A stretch of DNA of 64,000 nt from Rotaria sp. Silwood1. Its lineage: Eukaryota; Rotifera; Eurotatoria; Philodinida; Philodinidae. Below, piece by piece: positions 20,942 through 32,401 of the stretch (positions within the stretch are counted from its first letter, which is position 1; each line of letters opens with the position of its first letter). The notes under the pieces were generated by a model, which saw nothing but the letters and a program-made list of their open reading frames with translations, ran no database searches and was not told the DNA's origin. The DNA lies in NCBI GenBank assembly GCA_905250075.1, contig CAJNOP010000279.1:62001-126000 (forward strand). The letters run 5' to 3'. Position numbers and translations under genes: made by a program.

Positions 20942-23628
20942 ATGAGTTTTTCTATCATTCTTATTTTTTTGTTTTTAACTATCATTACAACTATGTTTCT
21001 ACTTCGTAGTCTAACAATTCTAATAGCTATTAGTACTGTAATAAGTATTGATGTATTAGTACCTATATCAACAACAAGACCGGATTCAACATTTTATCCA
21101 AATATTGTTCATCCACGACAACCACAACGACTTAAATTATCACAAAAACGACCATTACATACAAATAAATTTTATACAAATCCACTTCTTGGTCCAGGTA
21201 GTAATCCAATTATAACACATCCATTTGTACTTTTTATGAATCTTGAATCACCATATGGTATATCAATATCATGTACTGAACAATTATCATTTGGACCACA
21301 TATTGATAGTACAAGAGTAAAATATTTTATAAATGTAATATTAAAAAATATTCAAGTTAGTGCAACAGAATTTTCTACACAAAAATTTGAAATTATTGAT
21401 GTTGATGATCCGGGATTTTCATTAACATTAAAAATGTATCAAGAAAATTCTCAATCATCAATAATAATGCCTATTGTACGTGGTATGGCATATGTTACAT
21501 TTGAATATAATTCAGCAACACCAAAAATTTCAACAACACATGCTATTCTTTCTGTTAATGGTCAAACATCAGGAAGATTAACTGGAAAACGTTTTGAAAT
21601 TGTTTTAAATAATCAACAAACATGGATTTTATATACACTTAATGGTGATATTACATTAGAATTTCGTGAAAATCAATTATTTGGTACACAATCAATAACA
21701 AATATTCTTCGTTTAACTAAAAAACAATCCGATTCTTATGCAAATTCTTTACTTGATACTCATGTATCTGTTTATCCAATTGGATGTCAATTAAAAGCTG
21801 ATGTAACTGATTCAAAAGGTGCATATACATTTATTTGGGAACGTAAAGGTGATTTAACAAAAACTCTTCTTCATTATACACTTGCACATCATCGACAAGT
21901 TATGTCATCAAATAGTGCTACAGGAACACCTATACAATCTCAATCATCAAGTAAAGGACCAATGATAGGTTATATTGGTAATGTTTGGATAATGATTGAA
22001 AATTCATTATCAACAATGGGTTTTCTTGCACCACGTTCACCTGCACCTGAATATGAAGATTATATTGTAGCACAATTAAAAAAAGATATAACAAATGGTG
22101 TTAATTTAGCTATATCAGATTATTATTTTACAGGAAAAGCATTTCATAAATTGGCATTATTATGTTTATTAGCTGATTATTATCGAGAAACATCATTACG
22201 AGAACAATGTATAAAAACATTAGAAAATGCATTTGATATACTTATTACTGGTAAAAATGCAAATGCATTACGATATGATACAACATGGTCTGGTTTTGTT
22301 TCAGCTGCTGGTTTAGCGTTAGTATTTATTTATTTATTTATTTTTCTATTCTAATTAATTTTAACATGAAATATTTTTTTTTATAGACCACAACAAGAAT
22401 TAGCTGATTTTGGTAATTCATATTATAATGATCATCATTATCATTGGGGATATTATATTCAAACAGGTGCATTAATTGCTCATCTTGATCCAAGTTATAT
22501 ACCAAAAATGAAAAATTGGATTGAAGGATTAATACGTGATTCTAATAATCCTTCAATACAAGATACAAATTTTCCACAATTTCGTTATTTTGATTGGTAT
22601 TCTTGAGAAAATTGGGGGCAAATATTAAAAAATTTTTTTTTTTTTTTTTTTTTTTCTTTATTTTAATATTTAATTATTTATTTCTATATAAGGGTTTATT
22701 TGAATCAGCTGATGGTAAAGATCAAGAATCAACATCTGAAGAAGTTAATTTTCATTATGGTTTAGCTTTATGGGGTTTAGCAACACAATCAAAAACACTT
22801 GAAGGTCTTGGTCGATTAATGTTAGCTATTGCTAAACGTAGTATTCAAACATATTTTCTTATGGATAATGATAATAAAGTTATGCCAAAAGAATTTATTG
22901 CTAATAAAGTTACAGGTATATTTTTTGAAAATAAAGCTGATTATGCAACATGGTTTGGAGCTAATCCAGAATTTATTCATGGCATTCAGTAAGTAATAAT
23001 ATTGAAATATAAAGAAATTTTTTTTTCAACTATTTTTATATCATAGAATGCTTCCATCAACACCAATTACTGAAGAAGTACGTCTTCCAAAATTTGTTCA
23101 AGAAGAATGGACAACAATAGTTGGTAAAATTGTTGGAAGTGCTGTAGGAGGTTGGAAAAGTATTTTATATACGAATTATGCTATTATTAATCGTGGTGAA
23201 GCATTTAATCAATTACTTACTGCACCACTTGATGATGGTCTTACACGTACTTGGGCTCTTGTAAATATTAAGAATCTTATTATTTTTTTTGTTTAATTAT
23301 AACTTTTTGTTTCTAGTATTGGGCTGCTACACGACCAAATACAAATAATGGTACAGGAACTTTACCTACTCCTACAACTGATCCATCATCAAGTACTACA
23401 TCAACTGCACCAGTAACAACTGGTGGTGAATGTACTATGCCACTTGATGGTTCATGTACATCATTAACTTCACCAGGTGATGCAGCTGCTGGTCTTGGTA
23501 TGTATTATGATCCAAAATGTGCTCAAGGTGGTGTTGGTTGTAATCATATCAAACCTAATTGTCGTCTATGTGCTAAAGATCCAGCAGTGATTAACAATCC
23601 TTTTGTTAAATGTCCTGCATGTGTTTAA
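20942..23628 (+). CDS. secreted GH81 endo-beta-1,3-glucanase with Cys-rich tail; damaged in the middle
   Basis: Exons 20942-22317, 22387-22621, 22693-22988, 23047-23260 and 23317-23628 give 811 codons in one frame. A signal peptide lies in residues 1-37 (MFLLRSLTILIAISTVISID is an alternative start). Family GH81 marks, in order: TNKFYTNPLLG, GMAYVTFEY, KGDLTKTLLHYTLAHH, DFGNSYYNDHHYHWGYY, NFPQFRYFDWY, then GLFESADGKDQESTSEE, which holds the expected catalytic acid. GIQMLPSTPITEE follows later. GH81 enzymes cut beta-1,3-glucan of fungal and algal walls, so a feeding role is likely. A Thr/Ser/Pro linker follows, then an 8-Cys C-terminal domain of about 70 residues that I do not recognise. Defects: codon 532 is TGA (22604-22606), and the base pair after CAA at 22621 is AT where a GT donor is expected. 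GH81 is not a usual animal family, so horizontal origin is likely. Confidence 0.85.
22624..22655. repeat. poly-T run in GH81 intron 2
   Basis: A run of about 25-30 T in the short intron directly after the damaged exon 2. Such a run is prone to sequencing and length error. Confidence 0.8.
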
Positions 23629-23855
23629 CAAAATGGAATTTTACGTATAAAAATAAAAATATGAACGTACAAAAATTGATGTTTAAAGAAAAAAAAAAAC
23701 ATTCTAATTGTTAATATCAAGTATATATTTGACTATGCTTATAAAATTTTTTTTTCATCTAGTTAATATCTGACATCATATTCAACAAAAAAAAAATGAA
23801 AATAACATTTATAAAGATAATATATATATATGTATGTATGTATGTATAAATCAAA

Positions 23856-24497
23856 TTAAATAGAACCATATGCTTTATTCCAATCTATTGAGCAAAGAAT
23901 AAAAAAAAAACAAGAATTAATTTTTAAGTATTTTTACCTTCATATTGTTTTAAATCACTTTCGGATACACTTGGTCGAATTGCTTTAAGTGATTTAACAA
24001 AATCTTCAAGTGAAATACCGCGTACCTATTTAAGAATAAAAAAAAAAACACACTTATCAACGTGATCCCTTTGGGGTTAAAATATCGAACTCATATATCT
24101 TATCGAGTCTAAACTTTATTATTAATATCATTTAAAGCCTAGGAAAAAAAAGTTACAAAGTTTCACTTGTTATTATTATCTTCGAAAATATATATATATA
24201 TGAAAAGAAAATTCTCATATAGAAAAACATAATTTACTTCTTCACTTGAAAGTAATTCAATATCATGTATATCACGAATAGGTCCTAAAGCAGCATCATG
24301 ACAAAGACTATGCATATCAGCACCACTAAAACCATCTGTAAGTGTACATATATGTTCCATATCATTATCTGTTAAAATATGTTTTTGATCTTTAAGTAAA
24401 TTTGATATAATTGCTTTTCGTGCTGATAAATCAGGTAATGGAATATAAATACGTTTAACAAAACGTCGACGAGCTGCTGAATCAAGTTCTTGTGGTC

Positions 24498-24529
<32 letters not shown>

Positions 24530-26709
24530 AATGAATTATAAAAAATATTATTATTATTTTTTTTTTTTATACCGATTAGTAGCACCAATTAATAAAATAC
24601 GTTCTTCACCTTGTGTACTTGCTCCATCCTAAAAAAACAAAAAATTCAAATTAAAAGAAATACAAAAACAATGAAAAATTTTCAAACTTACAATTTGTAC
24701 AAGAAATTCTGTTTTAATACGACGTGTACATTCATCTTCATTTTCTGATCTTTCTTGAAGTAATGAATCAACTTCATCAATAAATATTACAGATGGTTGA
24801 CGTGAACGAGCTACTGCAAATAATGCTCGAACTAATTTTTCACTTTCACCATGCCATTTTGATGTCATTGATGATGATGAAACACAAAAAAATGTTGCTT
24901 TCGATTGACTAGCAATACATTTACCAATAAGAGTTTTTCCGGTACCTATAAAAATAATTAAAAAAAAAAACAAACAAACAAAAAAATACCTGGTGGACCA
25001 AAAAGAAGTAAACCTTTCGGTGGTCTTCTTAATCCAGTAAATATATCAGGTCGTTGCATTGGCCAAACAACTATTTCTGTTATAGATCTTTTAGCTTCAG
25101 TCAAACCAGCAATATCACTCCATGTTGTTGTTAAATTAAGTTCCATGATCTATAGAATATGAAAGAAAGTTTGTTTTTTTTTCTTTTTTTGATTTATTGT
25201 AAGAGAATAATAAAACATTTATCTATTCTAATTTGCTTTGATTGAAAATCACATTCATATTCTTATACAAGTTTGCATCAAATCATAAAGTACTTGAGCT
25301 TTTTTTTATCGTACAAACATATATAAAAATGAATTCAAGATAATATGATTGCAATTAAGTTTAATATAGTTAAGAAGTTGTAAAAGAATAGTTTTAATAA
25401 TTTTCTATTATTTTTTTAAATGTCTTATGAAATAAAATTCATATTACCTCACTAGTAATCATTTCAATTAATTTAGGATCAATATGTTTAGCACCACCAC
25501 CACCACCACCACTACCACCACTAGCAGCAGCAACAGCACCAGCACCAGCACCACCACTAGCAGCAGCAGCAGCAACAGCAGCACTTTCTTCTAATTTATT
25601 ATTTGAAATTTCCGTATTATTTGATTGATTTGTTGATAAAACAGGTGCCGATGATGTTGATGGAAGTAGCATCATTTGTCGATTAGAATCTCCTTGTGTT
25701 TGTCGTCCACCAGTTGGATCAACATAACGATTATATATTGAACGTCTATTAAATGAAATAAAAATTCTTTCAATTATATAATCAATTAAACTTACTTGGC
25801 TGATGAATGCATACCAAGGGACTTTTTAACAACAACACCATTGGTTTTTGTACGTGCTTCATCAATTTCTAATTGATCACGCGCTGTACGAAATGATAAT
25901 GAATCTTGTGAAATTTGTGGTTGTTGTTGTTGTGGTTGTTGTTGTGGTGGTGGTTTACCAAATGGTGGTCGATAATGATGACTAGTACTTGTATCCATTG
26001 TATCATCAGAAAAATATGCTGGAGCTGGACGTTTCTAATTAATAAAAAGAATTTAGTAAAATAATGATTTTACTCTTTTTGATTCTTATTTACTTTATTT
26101 AATGCTTGTGGTTGATTATCAAATGATGATGAAGTTTTTGGTGTTTTTATCGAAAGTAAATTAATTTGACCACATAAAGGATTTCGTCCATCACTATGAC
26201 CTTTAAATAATGGTCGAATTTTGTCATTCATCTATAAAAGTATAATAAAGAAAAGAACAATAAAAATAAGATTTTACCATTTTTTGACGTATATTTGTAG
26301 CATTTATTTCAGTCCAATTAAGACATTGTGAAAAAGAAACTAGAGAAAAGAAGAAGAAAAAATGTATTCAAATAAAATTTTTTTTTTCCAAAGAAAACTC
26401 ACTTTGATGATTTTGATCTATTTGTTTAATAACATTTTTATTAAACGGTCTTGTAGTCCAATAAGATTCCATAGGTCGATTAGCTAATTGATTCATGACT
26501 TGTATAGGAAGTCTAGATTTCGAAGAAAATTTAATAAAAATAAATAAATCTTAGAAATAACTAAACTGTGTAACATATCTCCATGTATCAAGTAAAATAA
26601 GTTGTACACGTCTATGATGACAAAACATATCAACATTACGTTTATTACATTCTAAAGATGCTTCTTCATATAACCACCATTCATATAATTGTGAATCAAC
26701 TGATGACAT
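23856..26709 (-). CDS. fignl1: fidgetin-like 1 AAA ATPase, 611 aa, 12 exons
   Basis: Exons 26567-26709, 26403-26512, 26278-26339, 26094-26231, 25796-26034, 25448-25745, 24990-25149, 24692-24945, 24573-24628, 24238-24496, 23938-24025 and 23856-23884 sum to 1836 bases in frame. The N-terminal half is divergent but has the FIGNL1 stretch FRTARDQL...VVVKKSLG. Gln-rich and Ala/Gly/Ser homopolymer tracts follow (residues about 205-320). The AAA module begins [19 protein letters not shown]. Walker A GPPGTGKT is at about 380-387, Walker [12 protein letters not shown] at about 435, then [17 protein letters not shown] with the arginine finger, FSGADM, and the C-terminal [15 protein letters not shown]...AYG helix typical of the meiotic clade. 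FIGNL1 acts with RAD51 in homologous recombination and dissociates RAD51 filaments, which is relevant in desiccation-tolerant, DNA-repairing bdelloids. The ATG sits three bases after a TTTTAG. Confidence 0.95.
24499..24533. repeat. (TA)n microsatellite in fignl1 intron
   Basis: About 17 TA units just upstream, in gene sense, of the exon 24238-24496. The acceptor AG is formed at its edge. Confidence 0.85.
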
Positions 26710-27226
26710 GATCTAAAATATAATAAAAACATATTTTTGAAATTCTTTCATTGATATCAACTCTTGTCATTAATTTAACAAGATAAATCCAAATATTATC
26801 TTATAAAAATACATTCAAATTTGATTCTATTATCACATTTATATAGACTTGACTTGCATAAACAATAATCTTTCGATAATTCTATAATGTTCGTGTACAA
26901 CTGAAAAAAGAAATATTCATACTGATAAATACACCCACTCTCTATTACATTTAATGTCAAACAGGTACAATAAATATTTACTTGCGAGAGTGATAACAAC
27001 AAACAAACCAAACATAAATAAACGATCAAAAATCAATAGTTATATTTTTGTTTTTTTTAAATGTATATTCGATAAAAAGGAAAATAAAACTATGCATGAA
27101 TATCCATTATATTAGCACTTGTTTGTAATTTCAATTCATTTAGTTTATTTACAGTAATAGTTTCTCGATACATTTATTTAATACTAAGGTAAAATGTGAA
27201 TACAAAAAAAAAAAAACAAAATTAAT

Positions 27227-27628
27227 CTACCAAAATTTTCGATTATTCTTTTTTTCTTGTTGATTTGATGAATTATAATGTGTAGAAAATTCAGGTATAT
27301 CAAGACCAATATCCGGTGCACCTAATGAAAAATCTGTTAATGAATTAAATTCATTTGCATTCATTTTTATGTTAGTTGCAGCATCTTTTTGATTTATTTT
27401 ATTCATAATATAATTACTTGAATCAACAAAACGTTCAACACAATCAATTAAACATTTTTGATTTTTATTATCAATTTTTGATGATATATTTGGTGAACAT
27501 AAATCCCAACATTTATCTGTTAATCCATGTACAATTGAATGAAAATGATGTTTTTGATTTTCTTGTTCAATAAATGATGCTAATTGAGCATCAACTATAC
27601 CTTGACTAGAATTTCTTATAAAATCCAT
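27227..27628 (-). CDS. timm8: mitochondrial small TIM chaperone, Tim8 type, 133 aa
   Basis: A single exon with the twin CX3C signature: Cys40-x3-Cys44, 14 residues, Cys59-x3-Cys63 (KCWDLC and KCLIDCVERFVDSSNYI). The context EQENQKHHFHSIVHGLTDKC and VERFVDSSNYIMNKI is specifically like Tim8/TIMM8A rather than Tim9, 10 or 13. With Tim13, Tim8 forms the hexameric chaperone of the mitochondrial intermembrane space. The first 85 residues cover the normal domain. An additional tail of about 50 residues, polar and ending NNRKFW, is not part of the usual protein of about 97 aa. The ATG follows TTATAG by one base. The gene lies head-to-tail with the CRACD-like gene, 171 bases upstream. Confidence 0.9.
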   Translation of the reverse strand: MDFIRNSSQGIVDAQLASFIEQENQKHHFHSIVHGLTDKCWDLCSPNISSKIDNKNQKCLIDCVERFVDSSNYIMNKINQKDAATNIKMNANEFNSLTDFSLGAPDIGLDIPEFSTHYNSSNQQEKKNNRKFW

Positions 27629-27799
27629 TCTATAATATATCTAAAAATAATAATTACTTCTTTCTTTTGTTTTGTTTCTGAGACAAATACTTTATCGATA
27701 TATTACAATAATAGATTTATTCTTTGTACAAAAAAAAAAAAAAAAAAAATCACTGTTATTCTATAAAAAAACAAAGAACCGAGATATAATAAATAAGAT

Positions 27800-30150
27800 T
27801 TATTTATCAAAAAAATTAATTAAATTATTTATACGATTTGGATTATTTGCTTTTAATGCTCGTATAGAATCCTATAAATAAAATAAAATCTATAATTTAA
27901 ATTTATATTAAAATAATTTATATTTACTCGTTCAACTATATGTGTATTAGTTTGTGGTACTCGTGATGATAATCGTCGTATAATAGAAGGATTAAATGTT
28001 GGTGTATCATTAGAAGTAGTTTCTTTAACTGTTGTTATTGGTTTAGATGAACTAATAACTTGTTTTTTAGGTACTATATCAGGTTCGATAGATGTTGTTT
28101 TTTCAGATTCTTCACTTTGATTTTTTTCGATTAATACAGCTCTTCTAAAAAAATAAATTACAAATGTAACTAAACGAATTCTTGATTATAAACGTCGAAT
28201 AATAATTTATGAAAAATTATTTATTTGATAGAGTAAGATGAAATATTTTTGATCTTCTTTTATTAAAACCTTTAAAATGTTAAACATAGACAAAAAATAT
28301 AGAAATTTGAATTTCTTTCAATTGAATATATTTCGATAAAGAAATCGAAGATGTCTCATCTTATCATATTAAAATAAAAATTTAACTATTATATAAACTT
28401 ATGCTCATTCTATTCTATAGAAAATAAATACTTACAATTTATTTTGTTTTTGTTTAGCAATATCAATCCATGATGGTATTGATTGATTATTATTTGTAGT
28501 AACTTTATTATTCGTTGGTAAATTTACACCACCAACTGTTTTTCGTCGATCTGGTGGTTGAGATACGGAAGATGTTTCAACTAATTTTTTTGTTGGAATA
28601 ACAACTGGAACTATTAATTCATGTTCAGTTGATAAAATTTTAGATGTATCTTCAATAAGAATAGATGATGAAGGTGTTTGTATTGATTCGTCAACAACGG
28701 ATAATGTGGGTACTGTTTCTTGTTCTTCTTTATGTTGAATTTTTTTAATTAAACTTGGTTTTTTTATTTGATTAAGAACATTTTCATATTCATTTATTGT
28801 TTGTTTATCATTATTTGTTGGTATATGTACCGTAAGTGGTCTTATACGATTTGTTATTGGTATAAGTCGTTCACGTGTTTTAATAATATTATTTGTTGAT
28901 AATTGATTTTCATTTGATAATATATTTGTTTTATGATGTTGAAATAAATTTGAATTATCATAAATATGTTCTTGTGATGATGAATATGAATTATTTTGAT
29001 TAATATCTTTTAATATTGATTCATGTTTATTTTCTTCATCTCTTTTTATTGTAAATGTTGTTTGATTAAATTCTTGTGGACATTTAAAACTTATTGATCG
29101 TTGAACAGATGATATATATGCTGGAGTAGTAAATGTTGTTGAATGTATATTATCAACTGAATGATCACGAGGACGAAGAGAATTAAAAAAATGATTTTGT
29201 TCTTTATCCATATTAGAAAGATCCATAACTGATTTTGATTGAATTTTTGACTATGAGAAAAAAAAAATTTTTTTTTTGATATTTTAATATTTTTATTATT
29301 GAAATTTTTATACTTCAATATGTGATGGAAAATTTTCTTCTTCATCATCAAACTTTGATGAAAATAAATCAAATTCATTATCATTATTTTCTTTTAAAAT
29401 ACTTAACTATAATCAAAAAAACATAATTGATGAATCAAAAAAAAAAATAATAATTATAATGTACTTTATATTTAATTGGTTGTTTTCGTTGATTTTTTAC
29501 TGCGATACGATTTCGTGCTGCTGAATGTTCTAATCGTTGACAATTAGATGATAATATAGGCAATGAAGTATTTGATGCTAAATTAATATATTCAATATTT
29601 ATATGAAATATTAATTATTTTACTATTATCGAATTCTCGATGTAATTGTAATGAAGTTTCCTATATAATAAAAAAGAAAAAAGGATGTTTTTCGTAATAA
29701 AAAACTAATAAATATGCTCTTACACCCGATGAAGACATTTGATCAGGTATAGATGTGTATGAAGAGCTTTGTGATGATGTCTAATAAAAAAAACATTAAA
29801 GAAAAAAAAAAATACGAAAAACGAAAATACGAATGAGAATTATTAGTCATCATATAATCATTTATATTGTTCGTATTTTTCTCGTTCTCTTATATATATA
29901 CACGTTTTCAAATAGAGACAAGTATTAATGAAACAAATAATACGTGCTTACGTTTGAATGAGTTGATTTTGTTGAAATAATTATTGGTGGAGATGAACGT
30001 ATTGGTCGATGTCCGGAAGTAATATCAATACCAGCAGCGGTTAGTTTTTCTAACTATAAGTATTTTAAAGAAAAATTGTTTTATTATTTTTTTTTTTGTG
30101 CCTTTAATTACCTGAGCTTTTATCAATGGACTTATATTTGTACGAGACAT
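27800..30150 (-). CDS. CRACD/KIAA1211-like actin-capping regulator, 514 aa
   Basis: Exons 30112-30150, 29952-30053, 29724-29780, 29624-29660, 29465-29577, 29314-29406, 28436-29250, 27928-28144 and 27800-27871 sum to 1545 bases in frame. The protein is largely disordered, rich in Ser, Thr, Asn and Gln. Two short motifs stand out. RLEHSAARNRIAVKNQRKQP at about residue 95 resembles the LDNSAAKHKLAVKPKK motif of the vertebrate CRACD (KIAA1211) family. IPSWIDIAKQKQNKL near residue 415 resembles the PxWxxxAKQK repeats of the same proteins. CRACD binds and inhibits actin capping protein. LEKLTAAGID at residues 14-23 is the start of the conserved N-terminus. Two short first exons are possible (see 30641-30703). 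Identity rests on short motifs, so it is moderate only. Confidence 0.55.
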
Positions 30151-30640
30151 TTTGCTTTTTATTATAAAAGTTTTTAAAATAATTGACGAAAACAACACAA
30201 GTTTTTCTTATACTCGATTAATAGTGACGTTGATGATAATATGAGAATGAATAGGTAAGATGAATAAGGTAGGGAGAGCGAAAGGAGCAAAGTGCCGAAT
30301 GAAAGCAACGACAAGCAAAAAAAAAAAATCCGAACACGCAAAAAGCGAAACGAGTGAAGAGGAGGGGAATGAATAAAAAATAAGTTACCATACATCTGTT
30401 GACGTTGGTCTTAATAATCACATTTTCTTTTTTTTTTTTTTAAAAGCAGGTTAAATTTTTTATAACATTAAATGAACTTACCTACATTCATATTTGTACG
30501 TGAAAAGAATTAAAATCAAATGACAACTCTCAATTTTTGTATATTTGACATTAAATCCAAATAGATTCTGTACATAAGAAAAAAAAGGAACATTTTGATT
30601 GACATGTATATTAAAAAGAAAAGCTTATCAAATTACATAC

Positions 30641-30703
30641 CTGACTTCTCGTTTGATCACTGTTTGGAATATCATTTGAATTTGAATTTGTAGTTATTGA
30701 CAT
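30641..30703 (-). other. alternative first coding exon of the CRACD-like gene
   Basis: ATG at 30703 opens 21 codons (MSITTNSNSNDIPNSDQ, ending Thr-Arg-Ser-Gln) and stops at a good GTATGT donor in phase 0. The accepted first exon 30112-30150 also ends in a Gln codon, phase 0, so either can splice to 30053 and give Gln-LEKLTAAG. This suggests two alternative promoters. Confidence 0.4.
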
Positions 30704-31129
30704 AATATTGTTCAAACTATTTTGTAAATGTGTCTTTTTTTTTTTGATAAATGGCTTATTACTATGTCAATAGAATTATTTATTCAAAAAGTAAAATGTC
30801 CAAGGACAATAAATGAAAAAAAAAAAAATTACGTAAAATCCTACTCATCGAACAATAAATCGTCTGATGCTGAAAAAGAGGAAAAAAAAAAGAATCTCGT
30901 ATAGACGATTAACATTCAATAAATCCATAGTCATGGCTTTGTTATGCTTTATACGAAAAACTAAATGTTTGAATATAATTTAATATTATCTTTTATCTCA
31001 ATATTGATGTTAGTTCTAAAATTTAGAACATAATTTAAAGCGCCATTGACATATTCAAGTTTTTTTTTTTCTCTCTTTTCTATTATTCATTTAAATTCGT
31101 TTTTCTTTTTTTGTACTTCAATTAAAAAA

Positions 31130-31501
31130 ATGCCATCAATATCGACTGAACATAATAATAATTATATTTTTTTCTTTTATTTTTTCATCGGATGTTATAT
31201 TATTTTTGTTAGTTTTCTTATCTATACACTTATTCGAATTTTAAAATATTATCTAAGACAAAGACAAATTAATTCAATATATAATGAAATAATTAATCAT
31301 CCATTACAACCAACAACAACAACAGCTGTTCTTGTTAAAATTCATAATATTGATGAACAAGATATTATGAATATTAAAAATGATTTAGATTTTTTTCAAC
31401 CATTAATTATACAAACACGAGATTCACCACCAATTTATATGGAAATTAATCAGAATCAATCAACATCACCACCACCACCAGATTATAGAGAACATTTATA
31501 A
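31130..31501 (+). CDS. small single-pass membrane protein with two PPxY motifs, 123 aa
   Basis: A single exon. Residues about 12-36 are a strongly hydrophobic segment (IFFFYFFIGCYIIFVSFLIY). A short basic stretch follows (KYYLRQRQ), which by the positive-inside rule puts the C-terminal 80 residues in the cytoplasm. The tail carries SPPIY and PPPPDY, two PPxY motifs of the kind bound by WW domains of NEDD4-type ubiquitin ligases, and ends ...YREHL. I chose the ATG at 31130 because the upstream in-frame ATG adds only a Phe/Ser-rich lead. An adaptor role in ubiquitin-directed trafficking is an inference from the motifs; no named family is recognised. Confidence 0.6.
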   Translation: MPSISTEHNNNYIFFFYFFIGCYIIFVSFLIYTLIRILKYYLRQRQINSIYNEIINHPLQPTTTTAVLVKIHNIDEQDIMNIKNDLDFFQPLIIQTRDSPPIYMEINQNQSTSPPPPDYREHL

Positions 31502-31918
31502 TTTTGTTTTTCGAAATAAAAAAAAAAAAATTAATTTCATTAGATTTATGAATATGTAATGTTTTTGTTATATTGAAATTCTTTTTTTTTTTGGTGCAAA
31601 GAATTTCATCATTCTTGAGAAATTCAAAAACAAAAGAAAAACAAGTCAACAATTTTACTAATTCTCTTACGAGAAAAATGTAGTATTAGATTCACTAGAT
31701 AAATCATATCTTATCTGAAGAATTTTTCTTAGTAAAGATAATGAACTGATATGATCTATAATGTTAATATGATATGTTATGTTATTGAAACAGAAGAAAA
31801 AAAACAAAACAAATATTTAAGAGCAAGATAATTTTACTAGCTCATATTAACTTATAACGAAATGTACAAATAAACAAGAAAAAAAAACAGGTAATATTCA
31901 CTCTAAATGTTGATCATA

Positions 31919-32401
31919 TTATTCAGTAGAAGATTTTGGAACAACAGCAGGAGGTATACCAACAGGTGGTAGTATACCAGGTGGAGGTCGTAAAGTCATT
32001 AGTGAAGTCATAGCAGCTGGATTAGGAGGCGGTCCTAAAGGTGGCATGCCAGGTGGTAAACTAAATGCCCATGGTGGTACGATAGCTGGCATGCCAGGTC
32101 GTGGTGGTGCAATATTTGGATTGATAAGACGAGGTGCTCCCATGGGAAAAGGTGCATTAGTTAATTTTCCAGATTTATATGCAGCTGTTGTTTGATCAAT
32201 CTAAGAGAGAAGAAATTAAATTAAAAAAAAAGAAGAAGAAGAAATACTACTTACTAATTTTTGTGCTTGTTCTTCCATCCATTTTTGATAATAATCACGA
32301 ATATTTTCTTTGTGTTTTCTACCATGACAATGAGTTTTACGTACGGATGGCGAATCGAGTGTTAAATATGTATCACAATAATCACAATAATATTTAGGCA
32401 T
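31919..32401 (-). CDS. snrpc: U1 snRNP protein C, 142 aa
   Basis: Exons 32255-32401 and 31919-32200. The N-terminus [20 protein letters not shown] is the conserved U1-C zinc finger, with Cys6, Cys9, His24 and His30 as C2H2 ligands ([19 protein letters not shown]). The family marker (A/S)FPMGAP...PPRPG follows in exon 2, then a Pro/Gly/Met-rich tail of about 75 residues. Human U1-C is 159 aa. It stabilises the U1 snRNP-5' splice-site duplex. The single intron falls after EEQAQKL. Confidence 0.97.
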
